64,000 nt of DNA from Candidatus Dadabacteria bacterium. Lineage in GTDB: Bacteria; Desulfobacterota_D; UBA1144; Nemesobacterales; Nemesobacteraceae. How positions within the stretch are numbered: position 1 is the stretch's first letter; the number at the start of each line of letters is the position of its first letter. The translations under genes and the position numbers were made by a program. Location of the stretch: NCBI GenBank assembly GCA_026705445.1, contig JAPPAR010000013.1, positions 1 to 64,000 of the forward strand. The letters run 5' to 3'. Of the stretch, positions 43,385-52,765 are shown in pieces. The notes below the pieces were generated by a model that searched no databases, was not told where the DNA came from, and worked only from the letters and a program-made list of their open reading frames with translations.

Positions 43385-45691
43385 ATGGTTCGCGGGAAAT
43401 TTAAATCCAGATTAAAGGCGCTCTTAGGCACTTTCGTAGTGGGCGCGCTTTTTACCCTTGTAAGCGGCGTCGCGGCAAACGCCCAGGAAGCATTCGGCGT
43501 AAGCAGCGTCCTGCTTGAGAAGATCACGGTCACGGCGCGAAAACGGGAGGAGCCGATTCAGAACATCCCGCTCTCCGTAACGCACTTCAGTTCCGAAGAG
43601 ATTGACGCCCTTAAGGTAAGAGACCTTGAGAGTCTCGCCGTAAAGATGCCCAACGTCGCGCTCGACGACATCGGCACAGTAGGAGGGATCGCCAACTTTT
43701 CCATTCGCGGACTAGGGGTAAACAGTTCAATACCGTCTGTCGACCCGACTGTGGGAGTGTTCGTCGACGGCGTTTACTTCGGGGCAACAAACGGCGCCCT
43801 GTTCGATACGTTCGATATCGAGAGCATCGAGGTGCTCAGGGGCCCGCAGGGAACGCTTTTCGGCCGCAACGTGACCGGGGGCGCAATACTCGTTAACACG
43901 AAAAAGCCCGGAGATAGTCTGGAGACAGCCTTTCGCACCTCTTTTGAGGGGGGAGGAGAGGGTCTTAACAGTTACTACATGGGCACGGTGGGAGGACCTC
44001 TCGGCGAGACTGTACGCGCCAGGGTGACCGCGTACACAAACCAGGATAACGGCTGGTTTGAGAATCTTCACACCGGCGAAGCTTTCGGCGAACTGGACGT
44101 CCGGATGGTGCGGCCCGTGATTATCTGGGACCCCACAGACGACCTGAGCCTTGTGCTCCGATACCAGTACGACAGCGTTGAGGGTGACGGCCCCGCAGCG
44201 CAGAGCCACACAAACGGGTTCGGCGCCACGAACCAAGCGGCTGACTTTGACCGAGACAGCCACGACTTCAGCATTAATGAGGAAGGCAAAAGAGAAAACG
44301 AAGCTCATTTTTTCACCGCCCGGGCGGACTGGGACGTGGATTTCGGCGACGGCACGATTACAAACATTTTCGGCTGGCGTGATTCAGAAACCTTCTCGGC
44401 TCTTGACCTTGATTCCTCGCCGCTTGACCTGATGAGCGGGCAGGCATGGACCAAGTACAGGCAGTGGAGCAACGAACTTCGCTACGCGGGCAGGGTTCTC
44501 GAAAGCCTCCACGCAACCACGGGAGTCTACTATTTCAGCAATGAAATCAACTATCACGAGCGCCGCTCTCTTCTTGCCGGCGTTCTAGCGGCATCCGGTC
44601 AGCCGCTGCCTCCCGGAGCGGATGTTTCCCAGTCTGGAGGCGGAAACTACGACATCGAGACCCTGGGCCTGTTTCTGTCTCTTGATTACGACCTTACAAA
44701 CCAGATTGTCCTTACCGCCGGCACGCGCTACACGCGCGAGAAAAGAGACGCCGAAATAGCACTGATTGCTACCAAGACTCCCCCCGCTTCATTAGCGCCG
44801 TCATGCAATATCGTCGAAGGTCCCGACTGCGAGTTTGACTTTACGGGCGGGGAAACCTGGCACAGCTGGTCTCCGAAACTCGGCGCTGCCTACTACATAA
44901 GCGACAGGGCCAACGTTTACGGACACTGGACCAGGGGATTTCGCTCGGGAGGCTTCAATCTCCGCAACGTCTCGCCCGTCCATCCCCCGGGACCGTATGA
45001 TGAAGAAACGGTCGACAGTTTCGAGGCCGGATTCAAGGTCGCAAACAATCGCGGCCGCCTCTACGGAGCGGTTTTCTACAACATGATTGATGACCTGCAA
45101 AGGGAGATCAACTTCCCCGTTGAAGGACTCGGCATAGTCCAGCTGATCGACAACACCGCCGACGTCGAGACCTACGGTTTTGAACTAGACGGACTGTTCG
45201 CCGTCGCGGAGAACGTGCTTCTGGTCGGTTCGGTAGGGTATGTAAACCCGGAGTACACCAAGGTCAAGCATGATCTTAATCTTGACGGCAGCGTGGATGG
45301 AAACGACGAGACCCTTGATCTTCCCCGGGCCGCGAAGTGGACCTACAGCGTGGGACTTACCCACGACACGGGAGCAACCAGCTGGGGCCGGGTAACGTCC
45401 CGCATAAGCTACTCTTACCGCGACAAATCATACTTCAGCGACGACAACAGGGGCTACATACTGGAGCAGAACATACTTGACGCCGGAGTTGACATCATCC
45501 CCGGAAACGGCCGGTTCTCAATTGGCCTCTACGGCAAGAACCTGCTTGACGAAGTCAAGCATGGAGGGGACAGCCAGCTGCCCAGCATGCTGGGCACGCC
45601 GCCGCTTGCGGCTCCTCTTGGCGGCACGTTCTCCCCTCTTGCCAAAGGCAGGGTCTTCGGAGTTCAACTGACTTACAGGCACAGGAGCTGA
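43385..45691 (+). CDS. TonB-dependent outer-membrane receptor
   Basis: A 768-residue receptor. A Sec signal peptide (SRLKALLGTFVVGALF, cleavage around ANAQ) is followed by the TonB box-like EKITVTARKREE, the plug domain (about residues 45-160: NIPLSVTHFSSEEI, FSIRGLGVNSS, GVFVDGVYFG, IEVLRGPQGTLFGRN) and a 22-stranded barrel with the C-terminal QLTYRHRS ending in a polar Ser. The best match by pattern is to iron-siderophore or other small-molecule receptors of the group common in marine alpha-proteobacteria; the ligand is not readable. ATG 43385 has GGGGAGGG upstream. It follows the transglutaminase gene by 150 bases but has its own promoter. No TonB/ExbBD genes are in the window. Confidence 0.92.
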   Translation: MVRGKFKSRLKALLGTFVVGALFTLVSGVAANAQEAFGVSSVLLEKITVTARKREEPIQNIPLSVTHFSSEEIDALKVRDLESLAVKMPNVALDDIGTVGGIANFSIRGLGVNSSIPSVDPTVGVFVDGVYFGATNGALFDTFDIESIEVLRGPQGTLFGRNVTGGAILVNTKKPGDSLETAFRTSFEGGGEGLNSYYMGTVGGPLGETVRARVTAYTNQDNGWFENLHTGEAFGELDVRMVRPVIIWDPTDDLSLVLRYQYDSVEGDGPAAQSHTNGFGATNQAADFDRDSHDFSINEEGKRENEAHFFTARADWDVDFGDGTITNIFGWRDSETFSALDLDSSPLDLMSGQAWTKYRQWSNELRYAGRVLESLHATTGVYYFSNEINYHERRSLLAGVLAASGQPLPPGADVSQSGGGNYDIETLGLFLSLDYDLTNQIVLTAGTRYTREKRDAEIALIATKTPPASLAPSCNIVEGPDCEFDFTGGETWHSWSPKLGAAYYISDRANVYGHWTRGFRSGGFNLRNVSPVHPPGPYDEETVDSFEAGFKVANNRGRLYGAVFYNMIDDLQREINFPVEGLGIVQLIDNTADVETYGFELDGLFAVAENVLLVGSVGYVNPEYTKVKHDLNLDGSVDGNDETLDLPRAAKWTYSVGLTHDTGATSWGRVTSRISYSYRDKSYFSDDNRGYILEQNILDAGVDIIPGNGRFSIGLYGKNLLDEVKHGGDSQLPSMLGTPPLAAPLGGTFSPLAKGRVFGVQLTYRHRS

Positions 45692-45840
45692 CAGGCAGGC
45701 AGGCGAGGATTTCCAGGCGGAAATCACTTCTTTACCCCTGAGGTGTTTTTGCACCTTTAGAAGATTTCTCAATCCCGGGAACTGCCATTTTCCTTTCGAC
45801 CACCTGAAATCCAAATCCTCATACATGATTATTTCGGGTG

Positions 45841-45870
45841 TTGTAATAAAACCCTTGGTTGCTATATAAT
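45841..45870 (+). promoter_or_regulatory. argBDF promoter
   Basis: TTGTAA (45841-45846) and TATAAT (45865-45870) are 18 bases apart, followed by a 20-base leader with AAAGGAG before ATG 45898. No ArgR box could be recognised by eye. Confidence 0.55.
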
Positions 45871-45897
45871 GTTTTTCTTCGCAGAAAGGAGTTTTTT

Positions 45898-46779
45898 ATG
45901 AGCAGTTCAGCCCAGAGGGCGGAAATACTGGTCGAAGCCCTCCCCTACATAGAGGCGTTTCACGGCAAAACCGTCGTTGTCAAATACGGCGGAAGTGTAG
46001 CAAGCGCAGATCTTTCGAATTTCGTGCGCGACCTCATACTGATGAAGTACGTCGGGATAAAACCGGTAGTAGTCCACGGAGGAGGGCCCCAGATCCAGGA
46101 GCATCTCGACACTATGGGAATAAAATCCGACTTCATAGCCGGACTCCGAGTTACCAGCAGGCAGGTAATGGAAGTGGTAGAAATGGTGCTTGCAGGAAAG
46201 ATAAACCAGCAGATCGTGACGTCGATAAACCGCCACCAGATGGAAACGGTGGGACTCTCGGGCAAGGAAGGGGGGCTTATAAAGGCTAAGAAGTTCGACC
46301 TTCACACCTTCGCCGCCAAACACAGTATAGATATTCCCGAGAACGCAGACCTCGGCTACGTGGGCGAAGTTCAGGAAATAAACCCCGAGGTAATCAGGGC
46401 GCTTGAAAGCAAAAATATCATTCCGATTATAGCTCCCATAGGGTTGGGGGAAGACGGAACCACCTACAACATAAACGCGGATCACGTGGCGGGTAAAGTA
46501 GCGGGAGCGCTTCGCGCTGCAAAGTTCATACTGCTGACCAATGTTGACGGCATCCTGGACAAAAAAGGAGAACTCATATCCTCCGTGACTAAAAAGCAGG
46601 CCGAGAGGCTTATCAGGAACGAGACAATAAACAGCGGAATGATTCCCAAGGTAATGTGCGCGCTTGAGGCTCTTGAAGAAGGGGTAAGCAAGGTGCACAT
46701 AATAAACGGGGGAGTAAAAAGGGCTCTCATACTCGAGCTTCTTACCGATTCCGGAATAGGGACGGAGATAACCCTCTGA
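45898..46779 (+). CDS. argB: acetylglutamate kinase ArgB
   Basis: A 293-residue amino-acid kinase that phosphorylates N-acetylglutamate in arginine synthesis. Conserved landmarks: VVVKYGGSVAS (ATP/phosphate-binding, about residues 27-37), VVHGGGPQIQEHL (about 61-73), the AGLRVTSRQVMEVVEMVLAGK block, NINADHVAGKVAGAL and LLTNVDGILD. The length is normal. ATG 45898 has a good AAAGGAG ribosome-binding site. It is the first gene of an argB-argD-argF operon, with 11 bases between it and argD. The N-terminal helix implies the hexameric, arginine-inhibited form, but that is not certain from sequence alone. Confidence 0.95.
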   Translation: MSSSAQRAEILVEALPYIEAFHGKTVVVKYGGSVASADLSNFVRDLILMKYVGIKPVVVHGGGPQIQEHLDTMGIKSDFIAGLRVTSRQVMEVVEMVLAGKINQQIVTSINRHQMETVGLSGKEGGLIKAKKFDLHTFAAKHSIDIPENADLGYVGEVQEINPEVIRALESKNIIPIIAPIGLGEDGTTYNINADHVAGKVAGALRAAKFILLTNVDGILDKKGELISSVTKKQAERLIRNETINSGMIPKVMCALEALEEGVSKVHIINGGVKRALILELLTDSGIGTEITL

Positions 46780-46790
46780 GGTAAGGGAAA

Positions 46791-47984
46791 ATGGAAGATC
46801 CACGGGGAAAATACCTGATGAAGACCTACAGCCGTCTCCCCATAACGATGCGGAAGGGAAGCGGTTCGTGGCTTTGGGATACGGAGGGGAAAAAGTATCT
46901 TGACTACACAAGCGGGATAGCCGTTAACAACCTCGGGCACTGTCACCCAAGTATCACAGACGCCATAAAGTCCCAGACCGCCACCCTGATTCACACCTCA
47001 AACCTCTTTAACATAGAAAACCAGAGTGCGCTCTCCGAAATGCTCGTTTCAAACTCGTTTGCGGACAAGGTGTTTTTCTGTAACAGCGGAACCGAAGCCG
47101 TTGAAGCCTCGATAAAGCTCGCCAGGAAGTGGGGAGCGGAAAACGGCGAGAAATTCGCGGTCATCTCAACCGAAGGGGCTTTTCACGGAAGGACTTTCGG
47201 GGCACTCAGCGCCACGGGATCTGAAAAATACAAAGAAGGGTTTTCCCCTTTTCTTGAAGGATTCCACTTCGCTCCCTACGCAGACCCCGAGGCAATAGCC
47301 CGCCTGGCCGCCGAGATAAAACCCTGCGCGGTCATTCTTGAGCCGGTGCAGGGAGAAAACGGAGTTATAGTTCCACCCCCAGGGTATCTAGGGCAGGTAG
47401 AGGAGATCTGCAGGAAAAACGACATGCTGCTCATACTTGATGAGATCCAGGTCGGGATGGGAAGGACGGGAAAACTTTTTGCCTACGAGCATGAGGATGT
47501 AATGCCCGACATAGTGGCTCTCGCAAAGGCTCTTGGCGGCGGGGTGCCGTGCGGAGCGGTTCTGGCTACGGAGCATGTGGCAAAACATTTCACTCCCGGG
47601 GCGCACGGAAGCACTTTCGGCGGAAACCCTCTGGCCGCGGGGGCGGCCTGTGCCGCTATCGAAACGATACTTCGGGAAAACCTGCCCGAAAGGGCGGAAG
47701 AACTCGGATACTACTTTCTCGGCAAGCTTGAAGATGTCCGGGAAAAATATCCCGAGCATATAATGGAGGTAAGGGGAAAGGGGCTTATAATCGGAGTTGA
47801 GTTCTCAGAAAGCACCTTCGCGCGGAACTGTTTTTCGGCCTCGGTTAAAAACGGACTTCTGGTAATACTTACTGTTGAGCGGGTTTTTCGGATTCTTCCC
47901 CCGCTTAACACGAACAAAGAAGAGATTGACATTGCCGTCGCCCTAATAACGAAATCGATTGAGGAGGTAGCTTCAAGTGGGTAG
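46791..47984 (+). CDS. argD: acetylornithine aminotransferase ArgD
   Basis: A 397-residue class III PLP-dependent aminotransferase converting N-acetylglutamate semialdehyde to N-acetylornithine. Landmarks: LDYTSGIAVNNLGHCHP, FFCNSGTEAVEASIKLARKW (about residues 93-112, phosphate-binding), the LILDEIQVGMGRTGKLFAYEH block with the PLP-contacting Asp, and the Schiff-base Lys in ALAKALGGG (about 244-252). The length fits ArgD. It starts with ATG 46791 shortly after the argB stop and overlaps argF by 8 bases, so all three enzymes are made together. It could also act as succinyldiaminopimelate aminotransferase, as in some bacteria. Confidence 0.94.
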   Translation: MEDPRGKYLMKTYSRLPITMRKGSGSWLWDTEGKKYLDYTSGIAVNNLGHCHPSITDAIKSQTATLIHTSNLFNIENQSALSEMLVSNSFADKVFFCNSGTEAVEASIKLARKWGAENGEKFAVISTEGAFHGRTFGALSATGSEKYKEGFSPFLEGFHFAPYADPEAIARLAAEIKPCAVILEPVQGENGVIVPPPGYLGQVEEICRKNDMLLILDEIQVGMGRTGKLFAYEHEDVMPDIVALAKALGGGVPCGAVLATEHVAKHFTPGAHGSTFGGNPLAAGAACAAIETILRENLPERAEELGYYFLGKLEDVREKYPEHIMEVRGKGLIIGVEFSESTFARNCFSASVKNGLLVILTVERVFRILPPLNTNKEEIDIAVALITKSIEEVASSG

Positions 47985-48882
47985 GAATCTTCTTGCCGTC
48001 AGAGATCTTGAGAAAGACGAGATTAGGGAAATAATCCGTCGCGCCGGCGAACTCAAGGAACTGAAAAAACGGGGCGAGAGCCCAAAAAGCCTCAAGGGCA
48101 TGTCGGTGGGTCTTCTTTTTGAAAAACAGTCGACCAGAACGAGGCTTTCCTTCGAAGCAGGCCTTTTCGACCTGGGCGCCCAGGCGATTTACATGAATCC
48201 GTCGGATACACAGCTCGGAAGGGGGGAGACCATAGCTGATACGGCGAAGATTCTCTCCTCCTACCTTGACGGGATAATAATAAGAACCTACGGACAGGAA
48301 AAAGCCCTCGAGCTCGCGGAGAACTCTACAGTCCCCGTGATAAACGCTCTTACCGACCTTGAGCATCCAACACAGATAATCTCCGATCTGTTTTCAATTT
48401 CGGAGCAGGGAATAAACCCCGAGAAGTTCAAGCTTGCTTTTCTCGGCGACGGAAACAATATTGCCAATTCCTTCGTAGCCGTCTCCGCGATAATGGGTTT
48501 TGACCTTTCGGTGGCGGTTCCCGAGGGATATGAGCCAAGCCCGACAATTATAGACGAGGCCACGGAACTCGGAAACTCGGAAATTGAAGTCATCCACGAC
48601 CCCGTATCCGCAGTAAGGGAAGCTGACGTGATCTACACCGACGTCTGGGTAAGCATGGGGGAGGAGGGAAAAGGCACCGAGATTTTCAAGGGCTTTCAGG
48701 TAAACGAGAAACTTGTTTCGTCCTGCCGCAAAAAGCCCCTGATAATGCACTGTCTTCCGGCTCACAGGGGAGAAGAGATAACCGCGGAGATAATGGACAG
48801 TCCGAACTGCATCGCCTTTACGCAGGCCGAGAACAAGCTTCACGCGGGAAAAGCCATACTTGAATTCTGTCTTCTTGATTAG
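47977..48882 (+). CDS. argF: ornithine carbamoyltransferase ArgF
   Basis: A 301-residue carbamoyltransferase that makes citrulline from ornithine and carbamoyl phosphate. Motifs: EKQSTRTRLSFE (carbamoyl-phosphate loop, STRTR), LEHPTQIISDLFSI, FLGDGNNIANSF, VYTDVW-type segment IYTDVWVSMGEE and MHCLPAHRGEEI with the ornithine-binding Cys. The start is GTG 47977, overlapping argD by 8 bases with TTGAGGAGG nearby as ribosome-binding site. It is last in argBDF; argG, argH and argC are not in this window. Confidence 0.95.
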   Translation: MGRNLLAVRDLEKDEIREIIRRAGELKELKKRGESPKSLKGMSVGLLFEKQSTRTRLSFEAGLFDLGAQAIYMNPSDTQLGRGETIADTAKILSSYLDGIIIRTYGQEKALELAENSTVPVINALTDLEHPTQIISDLFSISEQGINPEKFKLAFLGDGNNIANSFVAVSAIMGFDLSVAVPEGYEPSPTIIDEATELGNSEIEVIHDPVSAVREADVIYTDVWVSMGEEGKGTEIFKGFQVNEKLVSSCRKKPLIMHCLPAHRGEEITAEIMDSPNCIAFTQAENKLHAGKAILEFCLLD

Positions 48883-48946
48883 CCGGTAAGAATTCCCAAA
48901 TGGAGTACTGTTTTAGAACAGAGAAAAAACGGGCCCTAACGTCCGG

Positions 48947-50758
48947 TCAGCGCAGAAATTCCTTTACGTTGCGTGCGGCCTGTTTCGTCATACCCTTTAT
49001 AGATGCGAGCTCTTCGGCCGTGGCCCCCTTTATTTTCTCCACGCTTCCGAAGTGGTTAAGAAGCAGAAGTTTTCTTTTCTTTCCTATGCCCGGAACGCCG
49101 TCCATCTGTGAAGTCAGAGCCTTGCCCTTCCTCAGTTCCCTGTGATAGGTGACTGCGAAGCGGTGAGCCTCGTCCCTTACCCTCATCAGAAAGTAGACGC
49201 CTTTTTTGTTTGACGAAAAATCGCAGGGCTCGCCCTTTCCATGCAGGTAAATCCTGTCAATGCCCGCCCGTCCCTCGGTTTTCGCTATCGAGGCAAGATC
49301 GACCTCGTTTTCCACTCCGCAGTCCCGAAGAGCGAAGTGGGCGGCGTTCAGCTGCCCCTTCCCTCCGTCTATAAGAATGAGGTCCGGAAGGTCCCAGTCC
49401 TTTTCCTCGGCCCGGCGAGCCCTTCTGTAAACTACCTCGTACATCGACCGGAAATCATCCGGGCCCGATGGGGTAGTAATTCGGTATCTTCTGTACCTGT
49501 CCCTTTCCACCCGGGCGTTTCGAAACCTGACCAGCGACGCGACCGTATGCTGTCCCTGGATATTCGATATGTCGAAACATTCTATCGTATAGGGAACCCG
49601 CTTTATCCCGGCTGATTTTCTTATGCTTCGAAGAAGCGTGCCCTGTCTGGCTTTTTCCTCGGCTTTTCTCGAAAAACTCTCCCGCGCGTTTTTCATCGCG
49701 AAGCGCACAAGTTCGCTTTTAGGCCCCCTAACAGGCACCTCGACGTAAACCCTCTTCCCCCTTTTGCCGGTGAGCCACTCCGAGTATCCCTCGCGGTCTC
49801 TTATGGAAGCAGGAAGCAGAACTCTCTTCGGGACGTAATGATCAGAGAAGTAAAATCTGCCGAGAAACTCCCTCACGCATTCCGCCTCATCGCCGTGGGG
49901 GCTCTTTACTGAAAAATCAAGCTTGTCGACCACCGAGCCGCCCCTTGAGAGCAGAACGGTAAACTCATAGTTCTCGGAGTCTCTGTAAAAACCCACTACG
50001 TCCATGTCTTCGAATCTTGAAGATGTAGACCTTTCGATCTCGGCATTTTCCTTAAGGCTCACGAGCTGGTCCCGGTAATAGGCAGCGTTCTCGTATCTGC
50101 CCTCCTCAGATGCTCTCTCCATCATCTCCCTGATCATCCTCACAAGTTTGCTTTTCTCCCCACGTAGAAACGATGTTGCCTGTTTCACAAGCTCCCCGTA
50201 GTCCTCGTCCGAAATCCTGCCCGCGCAGGGGCCCGAGCAAAGCTTCATGAAATAATTGAGACAGGGCCGGGTGCTGTGCCTTTCGAACTTGCTCTGGGTG
50301 CAGTCCCTGAGAGGAAAAAGCCTGTGGACGAGGTTCACCGTGCTCTTAAGAAACTTGCCCGAGGCAAACGGACCGAAATAAAGCGCACCGTCGTCCCGTA
50401 TTCTCCTCGTGCGCGAAAGCCTGGGGAACTTCTCTCCCACCGAAAGGCGAAGAGAAGAAAACGTCTTGTCGTCCTTAAGGCGTATGTTGTACTTCGGCTT
50501 GTGACGCTTTATAAGGGAGTTCTCGATGAAGAGGGCTTCGCTTTCCCCCTCGGTCACCACGTAGTCGATCGAGTCGACTTCCCTTACCAAGTACGGTATC
50601 TGTCCCCTGTCGCTTTCCCCCTGGAAATAGGACATCACCCGAGTGCGCAGGTTCTTGGCCTTGCCTATGTAGACCGGGGTGCCACCCGCCCCTTTCATTA
50701 TGTAAACCCCGGTTGTAGAGGGAAAAGATTCGGAAAGCTCGAGGATTTTTTCGCGCAT
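48947..50758 (-). CDS. uvrC: UvrABC system protein C (excinuclease)
   Basis: A 603-residue excinuclease subunit. The N-terminal GIY-YIG domain (TTGVYIMKGAGGTPVYIGKAKNLR, about residues 16-39) makes the 3' incision. Next come a Cys-containing region (CLNYFMKLCSGPCAGRI), the UVR motif (about 200-235) that binds UvrB, the RNase H-like domain making the 5' incision (ECFDISNIQGQHTVAS and DLILIDGGKGQ), and two C-terminal helix-hairpin-helix motifs (GVPGIGKKRKLLL, SIKGMTKQAARNV). It acts in nucleotide excision repair with UvrA and UvrB, which are not in the window. It is convergent with argF (64 bases between) and starts at ATG 50758. Confidence 0.96.
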   Translation of the reverse strand: MREKILELSESFPSTTGVYIMKGAGGTPVYIGKAKNLRTRVMSYFQGESDRGQIPYLVREVDSIDYVVTEGESEALFIENSLIKRHKPKYNIRLKDDKTFSSLRLSVGEKFPRLSRTRRIRDDGALYFGPFASGKFLKSTVNLVHRLFPLRDCTQSKFERHSTRPCLNYFMKLCSGPCAGRISDEDYGELVKQATSFLRGEKSKLVRMIREMMERASEEGRYENAAYYRDQLVSLKENAEIERSTSSRFEDMDVVGFYRDSENYEFTVLLSRGGSVVDKLDFSVKSPHGDEAECVREFLGRFYFSDHYVPKRVLLPASIRDREGYSEWLTGKRGKRVYVEVPVRGPKSELVRFAMKNARESFSRKAEEKARQGTLLRSIRKSAGIKRVPYTIECFDISNIQGQHTVASLVRFRNARVERDRYRRYRITTPSGPDDFRSMYEVVYRRARRAEEKDWDLPDLILIDGGKGQLNAAHFALRDCGVENEVDLASIAKTEGRAGIDRIYLHGKGEPCDFSSNKKGVYFLMRVRDEAHRFAVTYHRELRKGKALTSQMDGVPGIGKKRKLLLLNHFGSVEKIKGATAEELASIKGMTKQAARNVKEFLR

Positions 50759-50883
50759 AAGATGCAGAAAATCAAAAGCCGTTATAAAAACAGGACTGAT
50801 CCAGCGGGGGAATTGTCGGAGATCTGCGTTGAAAGGAGAAATTCAGGCGGGACAGTTTTTTGATAATTCTCGGTTTCAAGACA

Positions 50884-52320
50884 TTACTGGAATGTTCTGT
50901 TGTTTTTCCTCGGTTCGATCAGGACCACCAAAATCGTAATCAGCGCATTTATGGCGAGCAGAATAAGATCTATGCGTAACCCCATCATCATTTTCGGTAC
51001 GAGTCCGAAAAGCGACATTAAAAACACAATCAGGCTTACAACCGTAACAACCGGGATTACGGAATTGAAGGTTCTTCCCTTGCACAGAATTGCGGTAAGA
51101 ACCATAGGTGCCATGAGAGCAGTGCCCATGAATCCCGACACGGCAAGAGATATAATTCCCTGAGAACTCTTCATGGCAACAATGAAAGAAGCTATGCAAA
51201 ATACCAGTATAACCAGCTTCACAAAAACAACAGGAGATACTTTTAACTTTCTGCTAAACCTTCCAAGGGCATTGTTAATCTCAGATCCGAGAGCGAAAAA
51301 CTGGGAGTCAGATGTGGACATGGCTGCCGCCAGAATGCCTATCAGGGCAACGGCACCTATAACAGGATTCTGCTCAAGTATCAGTTTGCCAATGAACTCC
51401 GGACCCGTTTTAGCCGGTATTGCGATCGCACCGTACAAGCCAATTATAAGCCCCGCTATCAGAAGCAGAAAGGTGAAAGACGCATGCAGAACCGGGATTT
51501 TGCGCCTCTCGTTCAGACCCTTCAGAATGCTGAGCCTCGAAGTCAACTGAGGCTGCGACACAGGCAGAAGCACAATTGACAGAAACCCGGCAATAAGCCA
51601 CTGAACGGACAACAGTCCCTTGGGACCAGGAGCAGACAGAAGCGCAGGCTCCTCCGCCGCCACGGCCTGAACCAACTTTCCAATGCCTCCAAAGTTATCC
51701 AGGACAATAAATGCCATTATCCATATAACGGTAAACAGCACAATCCCCTGAAGTGAATCACAATACATAATGCCTCTGAGCCCCCCTATGGAAGAGTACA
51801 GGTACATAAGAAACAGTATGGTGACAGCCCAGCCCCACTGGGGAACCTCATAGGGAACAATGTGGGCCAGAATGCCCGACGCTCCTTTTATCTGAATTGC
51901 TATGTAGGGAACGAGGAATATGGCAAGACCCAGAACATATACGAAAACTCCATGGGAACGAAAAGTTTCACGCAGCAGATCCGATATGCTGCGAAAATCC
52001 GTTGAAGAGATCCTTTCCCTTAATCTAAGCGAGAGCCAAAGCGTGAAAACGGCTAAAGCCATATCGGTAACGCCAAGGAATATCCACGTTCCCACGCCGT
52101 GTACGCGGAAGAAGTTGGGCATCCCTATCAATATGAATGTACTGTAGAGGGTAGCGAAAAAGGTTAAGAATCCAATTATAGTCCCAAGACTGCCGCCCGC
52201 AAGAAGGAACTGGTATTCATCCCCCTTGTTTTTCCGGTTTCCTATGACAGCAAGGGATATCAGCACTGCAAGATACACTAGTGCGACTGCAATAAATGCT
52301 GTTCCCCTGTTTGTGTCCAT
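50884..52320 (-). CDS. sodium:solute symporter family transporter
   Basis: A 478-residue inner-membrane protein with about 13 hydrophobic segments, of the SSS (LeuT-fold) family. The N-terminus YLAVLISLAVIGNRKNKGDEYQFLLAGGSLG carries the family's 'FLAGG' landmark. Later segments include ASTSDSQFFALGSEINN, with the conserved small/polar residues of the Na2 site (AAAMSTSDS), and the QGIVLFTVIW helix. Substrate is unknown; relatives carry monocarboxylates, amino acids or sugars with Na+. It starts with ATG 52320 and lies 22 bases behind a small membrane protein gene, a common partner arrangement for such symporters. Confidence 0.9.
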   Translation of the reverse strand: MDTNRGTAFIAVALVYLAVLISLAVIGNRKNKGDEYQFLLAGGSLGTIIGFLTFFATLYSTFILIGMPNFFRVHGVGTWIFLGVTDMALAVFTLWLSLRLRERISSTDFRSISDLLRETFRSHGVFVYVLGLAIFLVPYIAIQIKGASGILAHIVPYEVPQWGWAVTILFLMYLYSSIGGLRGIMYCDSLQGIVLFTVIWIMAFIVLDNFGGIGKLVQAVAAEEPALLSAPGPKGLLSVQWLIAGFLSIVLLPVSQPQLTSRLSILKGLNERRKIPVLHASFTFLLLIAGLIIGLYGAIAIPAKTGPEFIGKLILEQNPVIGAVALIGILAAAMSTSDSQFFALGSEINNALGRFSRKLKVSPVVFVKLVILVFCIASFIVAMKSSQGIISLAVSGFMGTALMAPMVLTAILCKGRTFNSVIPVVTVVSLIVFLMSLFGLVPKMMMGLRIDLILLAINALITILVVLIEPRKNNRTFQ

Positions 52321-52342
52321 TTCTTCCTCTTATATAAGCAGA

Positions 52343-52549
52343 CTACCCTTGGTCACCGGACTTAAACATTGCCCAGACAAGCAACACGTATATAGCGAGT
52401 GATATTCCCAGTCCGGCCCACAGGGTCCTGGGAAGTCCCAGAAAATATGGCTCCGCCACCCCATATGGGATTACCAGGGGAGTGAAAGACAGCGCCGCCA
52501 GAACAGATACCGCCACCCCAAAGAATATCCAAAGATTCTTGTTATTCAT
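52343..52549 (-). CDS. small membrane protein, symporter partner
   Basis: A 68-residue protein with two predicted membrane helices (LWIFFGVAVSVLAALSF and TLWAGLGISLAIYVLLVWAMF) separated by a short polar loop containing PLVIPYG and EPYFLGLPRTL. Small two-helix proteins of this kind (DUF3311/DUF997-like) often precede SSS symporter genes and are thought to be subunits. ATG 52549 is preferred because the hydrophobic segment begins right after it; an ATG at 52570 would add seven residues. It lies 22 bases before the symporter start on the same strand. Confidence 0.7.
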   Translation of the reverse strand: MNNKNLWIFFGVAVSVLAALSFTPLVIPYGVAEPYFLGLPRTLWAGLGISLAIYVLLVWAMFKSGDQG

Positions 52550-52725
52550 GCCAAAAACACAACTGCCCACTAACGTTAGAACTTCTGAAAAAGCTAACCA
52601 AATCCACAGGAAAGTGTCAAACAGGCTGAGATCAACCGTAGTTTTTTCGCTCCAATGGGTTCACAGGAGAAATCCAAACCCGGCTGTTCCTTCCACTCCC
52701 CCAAGAATCCTTCCTTCGACCTAAC

Positions 52726-52754
52726 TTGATACTTATGTCACCATGCGTTACGAT
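52726..52754 (+). promoter_or_regulatory. miaB promoter
   Basis: TTGATA (52726-52731) and TACGAT (52749-52754) are 17 bases apart. Transcription would start about 5 bases before ATG 52766, and no ribosome-binding site is present, so the mRNA should be leaderless or nearly so. Confidence 0.5.
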
Positions 52755-52765
52755 TCCCAACTGTC

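Noticed and set aside
45907-46911. 334-codon open frame on the minus strand opposite argB
   Set aside because: It is a shadow of the strongly biased argB codons; argB is certain and the antisense protein has no recognisable features.
48907-48920. Small hairpin CTGTT-TTAG-AACAG between argF and uvrC as terminator
   Set aside because: Five pairs only and no T-run on either strand.
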